From: Actinomycetota bacterium
GTDB lineage: Bacteria; Actinomycetota; Aquicultoria; SURF-47
DNA length: 64,000 bases
Direction of reading: 5' to 3'
Assembly (NCBI GenBank): GCA_003599235.1
Contig: QZJE01000013.1
Location: forward strand, 142,536 to 206,535
The translations under genes and the position numbers were made by a program. The notes beneath the pieces are model-generated. The model saw nothing but the letters and a program-made list of their open reading frames with translations. It searched no databases and was not told the origin of the DNA. Within the stretch, counting starts at the first letter, position 1; the number at the start of each line of letters is the position of its first letter. Below are positions 48,604 to 56,280 of the stretch, piece by piece.

Positions 48604-49758
48604 TTACATATCGTCGCCAGGTACCAATGCTTTCAGCTCTAAACTTTCTATTTCTGGCATTGAGTTTCCCACTATCCCTTGAAGACTGCCATAAACATGA
48701 AAGGTATTGCCTGCGACTCTCCTTATCTCCTTTTCTCTTCTGGCCCAAATCTTTTGCATTACTTTTCTTTCCTGCTCTAACGCTTGCATCATTGATTCGT
48801 AAGTTTCATAGGAATCTCTCACTCTTTGGGTAAATTCGGGTCCCGTTATATAGTTAAAAACCACTTCCATTTTCTCATTTTTCCCCTGTGTTTGTCGTCT
48901 TGTTTTTGATTGTTCTACTAAAGTAAAGCGTAGTATCCCCGATAATCCAACAAGAGAAGAGTAGTCGCTTACCCAAACACCCTTATATGCATCAGGAAAG
49001 TGCTTCATATGCTTAGGTAAAGCTATGCTTACTATCGTACAGATATCGGCAGCAGCTTCTTTTTGGTCCTCCTTTAACTTATCCAACCAACTATCACTCC
49101 AAGCTTTAGTATACTTAGCTTCCCACAAAATTGACCCGCAGTAATTCCCAGCTTTATCTCTCACTTTCTGTAATACATCAGCCCCATTTACTCCTTTAGC
49201 AATTTCCTTTATCTCATCAAAAGGATAATTAGCTTTTAAAATCTCTTCAACTTTAAGTTCCAGGGTTTCTCCTTGAAGTTGCGATGACCCCTGTTTTAGT
49301 TTTCTGTTGAGTTCATTTACCTGGTTTTCTAAATCAGTTATCATTTTTTCTCGTTTTTTGTCTTCTAGCTCATGGGCTTGAGTTAATCTTTTTTCGGTTT
49401 CATGCTCTATTCCAACTCTTTCTTTGTCTAGTCTTTCGGCTATCTCTAGTTCCATATTTTTCGCTTTGTCTTCCAAGGCTTTTTTGTCTTTTAACCAAAT
49501 TAATTTATCGTTTCTAAGAGACGATAGTTGCTCCCCATTTTGCTTTAGTTGAGCCTGTACCTCTGCTGTCTCAGCTTCAATTTTCATTTCAGTCTCTTTT
49601 TTTGCTTTAGCTTCAATTTCCTGAATATGCTTTTTTTCTCTTTTACTAAATTCGGTTTCCACACTACTTCGTACTGTTTGCTCTATTTCACCATACAGAA
49701 CCTTGTCTAATGCAAAGCTCTTTTGACAATACGGGCATTCGATTATTAGTTCTTGCAT
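48604..49758 (-). CDS. DUF2130 protein: coiled coil plus nuclease-like domain
   Basis: A 384-residue protein. The N-terminal CPYCQKSFAL (a zinc-finger-like CxxC) is followed by a coiled coil about 25-150 rich in Glu, Lys and Gln. The DUF2130 core then shows GETLELKVEEILKANYPFDE, KGVNGADVLQKVRDKAGNYC and GSILWEAKYTKAWSDSWLDK, which resembles a PD-(D/E)xK fold (D in GAD, E-x-K in WEAK). Function is not established for the family. It is two bases upstream of the HARE/nuclease gene, so they are one operon. The coiled coil suggests oligomerisation. Confidence 0.8.
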   Translation of the reverse strand: MQELIIECPYCQKSFALDKVLYGEIEQTVRSSVETEFSKREKKHIQEIEAKAKKETEMKIEAETAEVQAQLKQNGEQLSSLRNDKLIWLKDKKALEDKAKNMELEIAERLDKERVGIEHETEKRLTQAHELEDKKREKMITDLENQVNELNRKLKQGSSQLQGETLELKVEEILKANYPFDEIKEIAKGVNGADVLQKVRDKAGNYCGSILWEAKYTKAWSDSWLDKLKEDQKEAAADICTIVSIALPKHMKHFPDAYKGVWVSDYSSLVGLSGILRFTLVEQSKTRRQTQGKNEKMEVVFNYITGPEFTQRVRDSYETYESMMQALEQERKVMQKIWARREKEIRRVAGNTFHVYGSLQGIVGNSMPEIESLELKALVPGDDM

Positions 49759-49881
49759 ATCAACCTCCGAAATTAAACAGATGCCTTAGTATTGTACCAC
49801 TAGTAGAAACAAGCTGTTGCCTGCACGGTTTCATATTCAATAACTAGAAAGTTATTAGAGGATTCTTAAAGGAAGGCATAA

Positions 49882-49918
49882 AAAAAGAGGCATCTGTTGA
49901 ACAGACACCCCCTTTAAC
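49882..49918. other. Imperfect hairpin upstream of DUF2130
   Basis: GAGGCATCTGTT and AACAGACACCCCC can pair with A- and T-runs on either side, terminator-like on the plus strand. No plus-strand gene ends before it. The gap 49759-50142 holds this hairpin, repeats R2 and R4, and no gene. Confidence 0.35.
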
Positions 49919-49928
49919 CTCGTGTGAA

Positions 49929-49989
49929 CGGTGACAGTCACCAGCAATTAGCCCAACTAGCTGCAAAAATAACGTATAACTGTCCCCTC
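49929..49989. repeat. R2 repeat, copy 1
   Basis: CGGTGACAGTCACCAGC at the left and TGCAAAAATAACGTATAACT then GTCCCC at the right. It shares both ends with the copies at 53702 and 58791. Confidence 0.7.
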
Positions 49990-50002
49990 AAAAAGCAGCT
50001 AT

Positions 50003-50073
50003 AAGCCGTAAGTGGGTTGTAGGGAGTGGTGAGTAGAAAAAATCAGGCGACAGCATACAGGCTGCAGGAGGAC
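50003..50073. repeat. R4 repeat, copy 1
   Basis: About 70 bp beginning AAGCCGTAAGTGGGTTGTAG and containing AATCAGGCGACAGCA. A second copy with about six changes is at 56281-56354. Confidence 0.7.
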
Positions 50074-50107
50074 AGGCGAAAAACAGTCAGCAATCATATA
50101 TCTCACA

Positions 50108-50136
50108 TTGACAACCGAACAAGTGTTTGTTAACTT
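50108..50136 (+). promoter_or_regulatory. SOS-type leaderless promoter of the NYN remnant
   Basis: TTGACA (50108-50113) and TAACTT (50131-50136) are 17 bp apart. The spacer holds CGAACAAGTGTTTG (50116-50129), a LexA-type box. ATG 50143 follows the -10 after six bases. Confidence 0.75.
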
Positions 50137-50142
50137 ATTTTC

Positions 50143-50395
50143 ATGGCTTTAGAAAACTACGCATTTATCGATAGCCAAAATCTTAATTTATCCATTCAAG
50201 CCCAGGGTTGGCGCTTGGATTATAGAAAATTCAGAAGGTATCTAGATGATAAATACCACATTGATAAGGCTTTCTTGTTTCTAGGTTACTTGCCTGAAAA
50301 TGAAAGTCTTTGATAAATTTTCTTCCCTTTATAGAAAATTAAGAGAGCATATTGTTTTTATGAATAACCTGAGAAATAAACTAGAGCTTAAATAA
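50143..50395 (+). pseudogene. NYN-domain (LabA-like) nuclease remnant
   Basis: The first frame gives 56 residues starting MALENYAFIDSQNLNLSIQA with DYRKFRRYLDDKYHIDKAFL, typical of the N terminus of NYN/LabA-like nucleases with the first metal aspartate. It stops at 50313. The +1 frame then reads SSLYRKLREHIVFMNNLRNK and LELK with a stop at 50395, matching the C terminus of the family. About 100 residues of the centre are missing. The promoter is still intact and carries an SOS box. Confidence 0.8.
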
Positions 50396-50398
50396 AAA

Positions 50399-50440
50399 GA
50401 GAGGCATTGCCGCGGGACGAAACCCTTTGGTTAGCCTCTC
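50399..50440 (+). other. Hairpin after the NYN remnant
   Basis: GAGAGGC (50399-50405) and GCCTCTC (50434-50440) enclose a further GGG/CCC stem. It follows the remnant stop by four bases but has no U-run. From 50441 to 50660 I see only a partial R2 right end (about 50550-50600). Confidence 0.4.
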
Positions 50441-50660
50441 ATCGTGATTCCTTAATTATACACTATCTATAATATCGGTCAATTTCCTCCTATGGATTAA
50501 TAAATTTTGCCCAATCAAGTAGAAATTTAACCGTGTAATGTCTACATGCTGGAAACGACAAATGACTGTCCCTCATAAACAATCGCCAGAAAAAGACTGA
50601 AGTTAAAAGGGCAAAGAGCTGAAACAATCAATTGGTTGGAAAAACAGACCAAGACAAAAC

Positions 50661-50705
50661 AAAAAAAAGACAATTGATGACAAACATTGTCATTGTTTGT
50701 CTTTT
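50661..50705 (-). terminator. Terminator overlapping the ATPase 3' end
   Basis: On the minus strand AAAAGACAA and TTGTCTTTT pair, with an inner ATGACA/TGTCAT stem, and a run of eight T follows. The stop codon of the ATPase gene lies inside the structure. Confidence 0.8.
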
Positions 50706-51850
50706 CTAATCAAATAGTTATTAAATAATGGCACCGTAAATCTGAACCTGCCTCTTGATGGCCTAAATAACAATCCTTTTTCTTCTAAACGGGAAACCAT
50801 TTTTACTAATGTTTCGTGACTATATTTAAGAGCTTTTCTGATATCAGAATAATCAGCCTCATCTGCCAAATTGGCTATTGTATGCAATACTATTTTCTCG
50901 CTATCCGAAGCCTTATTATACCGGGCATCAAAAAAGCTGGCGTCGAGTTCTTGAAGCAAAAGGGGCTCTATTTCCTTAACATCATCTAGCGTTATGTTTT
51001 CCTTCGGGATATTCTCCAGAATAAAATAGCCATAGAATTGAATAAAATAAGGGTAGCCGCCGGTGTTTTCTACCAGGTAATCAATTAGTTTATTATCAAA
51101 CGAAATCTTGGACTCTTTTAAAGTCTCGCTAAAAGCTTTCTTGGTCTCCTCAGCCGACAAATTGGCTAGCTTAACAACTCTAAACATTCTCTCAGAATAA
51201 GACTTAGCCTTTATAAAGTTAGTCTGTATCTGCGGCAAACCAGTAGCAACCAGAACGAAAGGTGCACCATCTCGCTGGGCCTGAGAGAGAGCTCCAATAA
51301 AGCTAGATAACGGAAACTGCCTTTTGCTCTTTTGATCGACAATGGTATGAAACTCGTCATATAAAAAGACCACGCCTCCAATATCTGCACTTTTTATAAT
51401 CTGAGCACTTTCGTTTAACAGCTCCAAAAAGTAGTCCTCTAGCAGCTGCTTTTCACTCATTTTGCCTAGCTTTACCGAGAAATCCTTATAGGTAAAAGAA
51501 GAATCTCTTATTACTTCAAAAAATCTGCCGCCAATTTCCTTTAAGTCGAAAGCGATGGAGAGCCCTTTGATTTTTGTAAGAATATCAGTAGCCACAGCTT
51601 GGCTAAACTCGGCCTCATTAGAGAATCGCTCGTTGTATTCACGACTGATATGTATCCAGTTATAATCGTCGCAAATACCCTTGAGGTTATTTAGAAGAAC
51701 TGTTTTACCGGTTCCCCTAAGGCCAGAAATTATTAGGTTGCCGGGGATTTCAGGTGCGGATTTTATTAGGCGCTCAAATACTTGATATTCATTTTCCCGA
51801 CCAGCTATATAGCGAGGTTCCAAGCCAGCACCCGGCCTAAAAGGGTTCAT
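50690..51850 (-). CDS. P-loop ATPase with C-terminal winged helix (AAA/Orc-like)
   Basis: A 386-residue STAND/AAA_16-like ATPase. Walker A ISGLRGTGKTVLLNNL is near residue 45, Walker B GVVFLYDEFHTIVDQ near 165, and sensor-type ATGLPQIQ near 210. The C-terminal 100 residues form a winged helix (DYSDIRKALKYSHETLVKMV; RLEEKGLLFRPSRGRFRF). Related proteins occur in defence and mobile regions; the exact job is unknown. ATG 51850 is six bases after the -10 and a LexA-type box fills the spacer, so it is probably DNA-damage inducible and leaderless. It has its own terminator. Confidence 0.82.
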   Translation of the reverse strand: MNPFRPGAGLEPRYIAGRENEYQVFERLIKSAPEIPGNLIISGLRGTGKTVLLNNLKGICDDYNWIHISREYNERFSNEAEFSQAVATDILTKIKGLSIAFDLKEIGGRFFEVIRDSSFTYKDFSVKLGKMSEKQLLEDYFLELLNESAQIIKSADIGGVVFLYDEFHTIVDQKSKRQFPLSSFIGALSQAQRDGAPFVLVATGLPQIQTNFIKAKSYSERMFRVVKLANLSAEETKKAFSETLKESKISFDNKLIDYLVENTGGYPYFIQFYGYFILENIPKENITLDDVKEIEPLLLQELDASFFDARYNKASDSEKIVLHTIANLADEADYSDIRKALKYSHETLVKMVSRLEEKGLLFRPSRGRFRFTVPLFNNYLIRKDKQ

Positions 51851-51856
51851 TTGATT

Positions 51857-51885
51857 AATATATCAAACGTATGTTCGATGGTCAA
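51857..51885 (-). promoter_or_regulatory. SOS-type leaderless promoter of the ATPase
   Basis: On the minus strand TTGACC (51885-51880) and TATATT (51862-51857) have a 17-bp spacer containing CGAACATACGTTTG (51877-51864). ATG 51850 follows after six bases. Confidence 0.78.
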
Positions 51886-51916
51886 CTCTACCGCCATAGC
51901 AGAAAAAAGACTAAAA

Positions 51917-51955
51917 GGAGATTGCCACGGTCCGTTAGGCCTCGCAATGACAATG
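51917..51955. repeat. R3 repeat, degenerate copy
   Basis: GGAGATTGCCACGGTCCG and GGCCTCGCAATGACAATG keep the two ends of R3 with a changed centre. Between 51956 and 52084 there is a 28-codon open frame (ATG 51989) of helical composition, too short to call. Confidence 0.6.
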
Positions 51956-52084
51956 CCTAAAAACTGGGCAAAAATAAACCCAAGGAACTGATGGGTCAAT
52001 TAAAAGAGAGGGGAGCGCTAAAAGCAGAACTTAGTAAAGTTAAAGAAGCCCTTAAGCTCTTGAAGAAGTTGACTTAAGACTTAT

Positions 52085-52123
52085 TTGTTTATATTATGGA
52101 ATGTATATAACATTAAATACATT
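52085..52123 (+). promoter_or_regulatory. abiE promoter and operator
   Basis: TTGTTT (52085-52090) and TAACAT (52108-52113) with a 17-bp spacer, overlapped by the inverted repeat AATGTAT (52100-52106) and ATACATT (52117-52123). AbiEi antitoxins are known to bind inverted repeats in their own promoter. Confidence 0.6.
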
Positions 52124-52125
52124 AT

Positions 52126-52905
52126 ATGATGACCATGAAAAGAACAATTTTATCGGAAAAAGAATCTAGATTATTAGAAAACCTGATTGCAAATTACGGT
52201 TCCATTGTAACTTTTAAGCAAATTTATAGTCAGCTTGAGGGTAAAATAACCGAGCAAGCAGCTAGAAATCTAGTAGCCAAAATGGTAAAAAACGGTTGGC
52301 TTGTAACAATAAAAGCTGGCACTTATGCTATTGCAAGTATCGATTCAAGAAGTTTTGTTTCTTTATCAACTTATAAAATCGCCCAAGTTTTAGATGAAGT
52401 TTCCTATGTTTCGCTTGAGGCTGCTTTGCAATACCACGGGATGTTTGACCAGCTTGTAAGTACTGTCACTTCCGTAACTTTAAAGAAACGCCAAGCTAAA
52501 ACTTTGCAGAGAATAAATTATAAATACATTAAAACCAAGAATAGTCTTTTCTACGGCTTTGAAGAAAAACAGGTGGAAAATTATTCGGTAAAAATCGCTA
52601 CCCCCGAAAAAGCCATTTTGGACTTTATTAATTTTAAAAGAAGCGCTTATTTCGTTGATTTGGTTTTAGAAAAGCTAAAGGATTTTAGAGATGACTTTAA
52701 CTTTGAAAGATTATGTGAATATAGCAATAAACAATCGTTGACTGTAAAAAGAGTTTTAGGTTTCTTATTAGATCAATTAGATATTGATTCCAGCTACCTT
52801 TATGACTTGGTAAGAAATAATGCAAGCCATAGCAAAATAACTGCAAAATCAAACACATTTAACGCTAAATGGCGACTCTATTATGAAGATAGATTTACTA
52901 AATAA
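52126..52905 (+). CDS. AbiEi-type antitoxin / transcription regulator
   Basis: A 259-residue protein (ATG 52126; ATG 52135 also possible). An N-terminal winged helix (NYGSIVTFKQIYSQLEGKIT; ARNLVAKMVKNGWLVTIKAG then TYAIA) is followed by the AbiEi C-terminal domain (DEVSYVSLEAALQYHGMFDQ; KIATPEKAILDFINF). In type IV AbiE systems this protein represses the operon and neutralises AbiEii. It overlaps the toxin gene by 23 bp. The operator in front fits autoregulation. Confidence 0.88.
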   Translation: MMTMKRTILSEKESRLLENLIANYGSIVTFKQIYSQLEGKITEQAARNLVAKMVKNGWLVTIKAGTYAIASIDSRSFVSLSTYKIAQVLDEVSYVSLEAALQYHGMFDQLVSTVTSVTLKKRQAKTLQRINYKYIKTKNSLFYGFEEKQVENYSVKIATPEKAILDFINFKRSAYFVDLVLEKLKDFRDDFNFERLCEYSNKQSLTVKRVLGFLLDQLDIDSSYLYDLVRNNASHSKITAKSNTFNAKWRLYYEDRFTK

Positions 52906-53644
52906 AGCCCAGCTTTCAATCATCAATAAAAATAATTTCCGTTATCCTTTGCAAACCGCTGAAAAGGATTATTTTCTAGCAGTTGTTTTAAAAATTATTT
53001 ACAGCTCCATATTAAAAGATAAACTAGTCTTTAAAGGCGGAACAGCCATTCACCATCTTTATCTAGAACAGTTAAGGTTTTCCGAAGGCTTGGATTTTAC
53101 CGCTGTAGAACCAATTTCAATAGATGACTTAAAAAAGGCTTTCGAGCCTTACCAATTTCTGGAAATCGTTTTGTTCTATCCATCAGATTTTTCTTTAAAA
53201 ATTAACAGACTAAAATTCCTCGGCCCGCTAAACCAAGCAAACTCTATTAAGCTGGATATAGACTTATCCCAAAAACTCATACAACCGGCTGCAGAAATAA
53301 AGTACAGAAATATCTTCAATATACCGGTGGCAGTTAGAAGTATGTCGTTGGTTGAAATCTGTGCTGAAAAAATAAGAGCAATAAACGAAAGAGCAAGATA
53401 CCGGGATTTTTATGACTTTGCGATGGTTCTGAAAAACAACAAAATCGATTTAGGGATACTACTAGAAACTCTAAAGCAAAAAGAGCTAAGGAAGCCCGTT
53501 AGTAAAAATTCAATTTTAGCTAATTTGAAAATTGCCCAGCAAGCCAAAGATGCGGGCCAAGAAAATCTTAATTATCGCGAAGAAATAGGCAAAGATGAGC
53601 TAAGAAGCGCTATTAATAAATTATTTGAGCCGGGATTATTCTAA
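52883..53644 (+). CDS. AbiEii-type nucleotidyltransferase toxin, active-site variant
   Basis: A 253-residue protein of the AbiEii family. The GG motif (LVFKGGTAIHHLYLEQLRFS) is followed by EGLDFTA where relatives have EDLDF, so the first aspartate of the DxD metal site is glycine (GGC instead of GAC). The third acidic residue region SIKLDIDLSQ and the conserved SLVEICAEKIRAINERARYR then DFYDF are intact. The change should weaken or abolish nucleotide transfer, though the rest of the operon is in order. Abortive infection is the known role of the family. Confidence 0.85.
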   Translation: MKIDLLNKAQLSIINKNNFRYPLQTAEKDYFLAVVLKIIYSSILKDKLVFKGGTAIHHLYLEQLRFSEGLDFTAVEPISIDDLKKAFEPYQFLEIVLFYPSDFSLKINRLKFLGPLNQANSIKLDIDLSQKLIQPAAEIKYRNIFNIPVAVRSMSLVEICAEKIRAINERARYRDFYDFAMVLKNNKIDLGILLETLKQKELRKPVSKNSILANLKIAQQAKDAGQENLNYREEIGKDELRSAINKLFEPGLF

Positions 53645-53701
53645 TTATTGGGAAAAAGGGATTATATCCTCGGGAGTATACTAATCTAACTGGCTTTTGA
53701 A

Positions 53702-53762
53702 CGGTGACAGGCACCAGAGACTTGCCATTCTACCTGCAAAAATAACACATAACTGTCCCCCC
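53702..53762. repeat. R2 repeat, copy 2
   Basis: CGGTGACAGGCACCAGAGAC at the left, CTGCAAAAATAACACATAAC and TGTCCCCCC at the right. It is over 80 percent identical by eye to the copy at 58791. The gap 53645-53836 holds nothing else recognisable. Confidence 0.75.
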
Positions 53763-53836
53763 TCAACAATCGCCATTAGCAGCATAAGAGCAGTCTAGAG
53801 GGGACAGCTGTAAGCCGAAAAATTGGTGGCTATCTT

Positions 53837-54064
53837 TCAAGCAGCAGCATATTCTCTAACATCGACTTGCACGCCTGATTTTGCCGCTTCTTCGGCAATT
53901 TTTAGTAAGCGTTGCGTCGTTTCATCATCAACGTATTCTTCCCCACAATTTGCACATACTTGGGCAGGAACTTCTTTAACAACTAAAGTTGTTTTACCTC
54001 TCTCTAAAGTAACGGTGACTTTCCCCGGTTTTGTTTCATCTTGTTTACAAACTAAGCATTTCAT
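53837..54064 (-). CDS. YgiT-type zinc-finger antitoxin
   Basis: A 75-residue protein with two zinc-binding CxxC pairs (MKCLVCKQDE; VCANCGEEYVDDE), the pattern of YgiT/MqsA N-terminal domains. KVTVTLERGKTTLVVKEVPA lies between them. The start overlaps the stop of the DUF4258 gene (ATGA), so the pair is a toxin-antitoxin locus with the toxin first. There is no C-terminal helix-turn-helix, so autoregulation would need another domain or none occurs. Confidence 0.85.
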   Translation of the reverse strand: MKCLVCKQDETKPGKVTVTLERGKTTLVVKEVPAQVCANCGEEYVDDETTQRLLKIAEEAAKSGVQVDVREYAAA

Positions 54065-54318
54065 TTTATTCTCCTCGAAAATCTACTATCCCATTGATTT
54101 TTATTGGGTTCATATGTTGTTATTACAATTGTTTCATCCTTATCACTATTATACGCTACAACCACATGAATTGGCCTTTTATTTATCCATCCCAACATTA
54201 ATTTGCTAGGGTAAGGAGTATCGTTAGGATATTCTTCAATTGCTTCACCATTCAATAACACTTGAATAACATCTTCATGGCTTATTTGGCGCTCAAACAT
54301 TTTCTTAACTGCATGCAT
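54061..54318 (-). CDS. DUF4258 toxin, N terminus truncated
   Basis: About 85 residues from ATG 54318. The chain begins MHAVKKMFERQISHEDVIQV and continues with PYPSKLMLGWINKRPIHVVV and ETIVITTYEPN, the DUF4258 core (HA..R...R.I...DV and the final YEP). Relatives have eight or more residues before the HA; here an R1-type end (GGGACAGG) abuts the start codon, so the natural start and promoter were probably lost. DUF4258 proteins paired with YgiT-like antitoxins are thought to be RelE-like mRNA interferases. Confidence 0.75.
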   Translation of the reverse strand: MHAVKKMFERQISHEDVIQVLLNGEAIEEYPNDTPYPSKLMLGWINKRPIHVVVAYNSDKDETIVITTYEPNKNQWDSRFSRRIK

Positions 54319-54345
54319 AAGGGGACAGGCCCTGGAGTACAAATC
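54319..54345. repeat. R1-type end fragment
   Basis: AAGGGGACAGGCCCTGGAGTA resembles the inverse of the R1 right end (GCTCCGAGGGCCTGTCCCCTT). It lies directly before the DUF4258 start. Confidence 0.5.
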
Positions 54346-54436
54346 TACCAAATGCCCTACAAGCTCTACAACCTAGCCCCCGAAGAAATATAAATTGTGG
54401 AGGAATCGATCGAAAAGAAACATATATAGCTGCTAG

Positions 54437-54465
54437 TTGTTAATCGAACAATTGTTTGGTACTAT
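54437..54465 (+). promoter_or_regulatory. SOS-type promoter of darTG
   Basis: TTGTTA (54437-54442) and TACTAT (54460-54465) have a 17-bp spacer containing CGAACAATTGTTTG (54445-54458). Transcription should start near 54472. ATGs at 54472 and 54497 are out of frame with darT and would make short upstream peptides. Confidence 0.72.
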
Positions 54466-54503
54466 TAATTAATGTTAGGGTTAATTAATATTAATTATGA
54501 AAA

Positions 54504-55103
54504 ATGCATTTTAAAGAAATTGAAGAATTACACTATATTGTTCATATTGATAACGTTCCATTAATATGCACTAATGGGATTCTTTCATATAATCGTGCCA
54601 AAAAAATAAGCCATACCTCAATTGCCATGGAAGAAATACAAGCGAGACGGGAAAATAAGGCTGTTCCTAATGGTAAAAAGCTTCATGAGTATGTAAACCT
54701 TTATTTTAATGCTAGAAATACAATGCTTTATTGCCTCAAACGACAAGGAAAACAACATATTTGTGTTATAAGAGTTAACTCTTCAATTATTAAAACACAT
54801 GGCGCTGTCATTGCTGATCATAATGCTTCAAGCGACTATACACGATTTGAGCCTTACCCGGATGGGTTAGATTTACTAGACAGAAAAATAATATTTTCTG
54901 AATCATGGGATCATGTTGATCAAATTGAAAAAATGCAACATAAGTCTATGATGTGTGCTGAAGTTCTTATCCCTGAAAAAGTAAAGGCTAAGTATATAGA
55001 AGGAGCTTACGTTTCATCACAAGAAGATTTAAAATATTTTCAGTCAACGTGTTCATCAATTGAGTGTACAATTAATAAACGTATATTCTTTAATTTGGAG
55101 TAA
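54504..55103 (+). CDS. darT: DarT-like DNA ADP-ribosyltransferase toxin (DUF4433)
   Basis: A 199-residue protein of the DarT family, which attaches ADP-ribose to single-stranded DNA bases using NAD+. The N-terminal LHYIVHIDNVPLICTNGILS holds the NAD-binding histidine; VNLYFNARNTMLYCL is the family ARTT-like region, and the catalytic glutamate lies in MCAEVLIPEKV. It is followed two bases later by the macro-domain antitoxin gene. The sequence is more AT-rich than the core genes, a sign of transfer. The start is ATG 54504 since earlier ATGs are out of frame. Confidence 0.92.
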   Translation: MHFKEIEELHYIVHIDNVPLICTNGILSYNRAKKISHTSIAMEEIQARRENKAVPNGKKLHEYVNLYFNARNTMLYCLKRQGKQHICVIRVNSSIIKTHGAVIADHNASSDYTRFEPYPDGLDLLDRKIIFSESWDHVDQIEKMQHKSMMCAEVLIPEKVKAKYIEGAYVSSQEDLKYFQSTCSSIECTINKRIFFNLE

Positions 55104-55105
55104 TC

Positions 55106-56215
55106 ATGGTAACTGTGATTAAAGGCGATATTTTTAAATCTAATGCTCAAACACTTGTTAACACTGTAAATTGTGTTGGTGTTATGGGCAAAGGGATTGC
55201 TTTGGAATTTAAAAAACGCTTTCCTGAAATGTATGATGATTATTTGAAGAAATGTTCGCAAAATCAAGTTAAGATGGGTGAGCCTTATCTTTATAAGTCA
55301 TCGACAAAGAAATGGGTGCTAAATTTCCCCACAAAAGATCATTGGCGCTCTATTTCTAACCTCGAAGATATTGTTCAAGGTTTAAATTATCTCATACAAC
55401 ATTATAAGGAATGGGGCATTACTTCTTTAGCTGTACCACCTCTTGGGACAGGTCAGGGGCAACTTGAATGGAAAGTTGTCGGTAAAACTCTTTATCGTTA
55501 TCTGGGTAGATTAGATATCCCAGTTGAATTATATGCGCCTTATGACGTTTCAAATGAACAATTGCAACTAGACTTCTTAACAAGTGAACAAAACAATAAT
55601 GGTGATCCTGAATGGATAACACCTTCTATTTTTGCTCTTGTTGAAATAGTTAAACGGATTGAGAGTCATCCATATCACCCTGCTATTGGACGAACAATGT
55701 TTCAAAAAATTGCTTATGTTGCAACTGAGGAAGGCATTCCTACAAACATTAAATATGAAAAAGCAAGTTATGGGCCATTTTCTCTAGATATAAAATTGAT
55801 TATGGCTCGTTTAAACAATAACGGCCTAATAAGAGAAAAACATCTAGGGCGTATGTTTTTAATAAAAATTGGTCCTACTTATAATGATGCGTTTAATGAA
55901 TTTCATAATCAAATAAAACAATGGGATGAAATAATTAATAAAACAACAGATCTTTTTATGAGAATACAATCAACTGATTGCGCTGAATTGATAACAACTG
56001 TAATTTTCGCCGCAAAGGATTTAATGGCAAAAAAAGATACCCATCAGGTTACAGAACTAGAGGTTCTTGATTATGTCATGGATTGGAAAAAGAGAAGAAG
56101 GCCTGCTTTAAATAAAAGTGACGTATCAAATACAATTAGAAACCTTTCAGCGTTGAATTGGTTAAATGTTAAACCGAGCGAGGATCTTCCAGTAGACGAA
56201 GAGATAATAGCTTAA
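55106..56215 (+). CDS. darG: DarG-like macrodomain antitoxin
   Basis: A 369-residue protein. Residues 1-150 form a macro domain (VTVIKGDIFKSNAQTLVNTV; NCVGVMGKGIALEFKKRFPE; VPPLGTGQGQLEW) that removes ADP-ribose from DNA. Residues 165-369 match the DarG C-terminal region that binds DarT directly (IGRTMFQKIAYVATEEGIPT; YEKASYGPFSLDIKLIMARL). The two-gene order toxin-antitoxin with a two-base gap is standard. DarTG protects against phage. Base composition is AT-rich like darT. Confidence 0.93.
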   Translation: MVTVIKGDIFKSNAQTLVNTVNCVGVMGKGIALEFKKRFPEMYDDYLKKCSQNQVKMGEPYLYKSSTKKWVLNFPTKDHWRSISNLEDIVQGLNYLIQHYKEWGITSLAVPPLGTGQGQLEWKVVGKTLYRYLGRLDIPVELYAPYDVSNEQLQLDFLTSEQNNNGDPEWITPSIFALVEIVKRIESHPYHPAIGRTMFQKIAYVATEEGIPTNIKYEKASYGPFSLDIKLIMARLNNNGLIREKHLGRMFLIKIGPTYNDAFNEFHNQIKQWDEIINKTTDLFMRIQSTDCAELITTVIFAAKDLMAKKDTHQVTELEVLDYVMDWKKRRRPALNKSDVSNTIRNLSALNWLNVKPSEDLPVDEEIIA

Positions 56216-56280
56216 TTGTCAAACAAGATAATGCTCCCTTGCCTATCTATTGCCTTGATAGTAACCACTCAAGTATAGCA

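Noticed and set aside
51989-52075. A 28-codon frame of helical composition before abiEi
   Set aside because: No ribosome site, no recognised family and too short to tell from chance; it may be the end of a lost gene.
53823-54209. A 128-codon plus-strand frame
   Set aside because: It lies opposite the clear YgiT and DUF4258 genes, which have motifs and an ATGA overlap.
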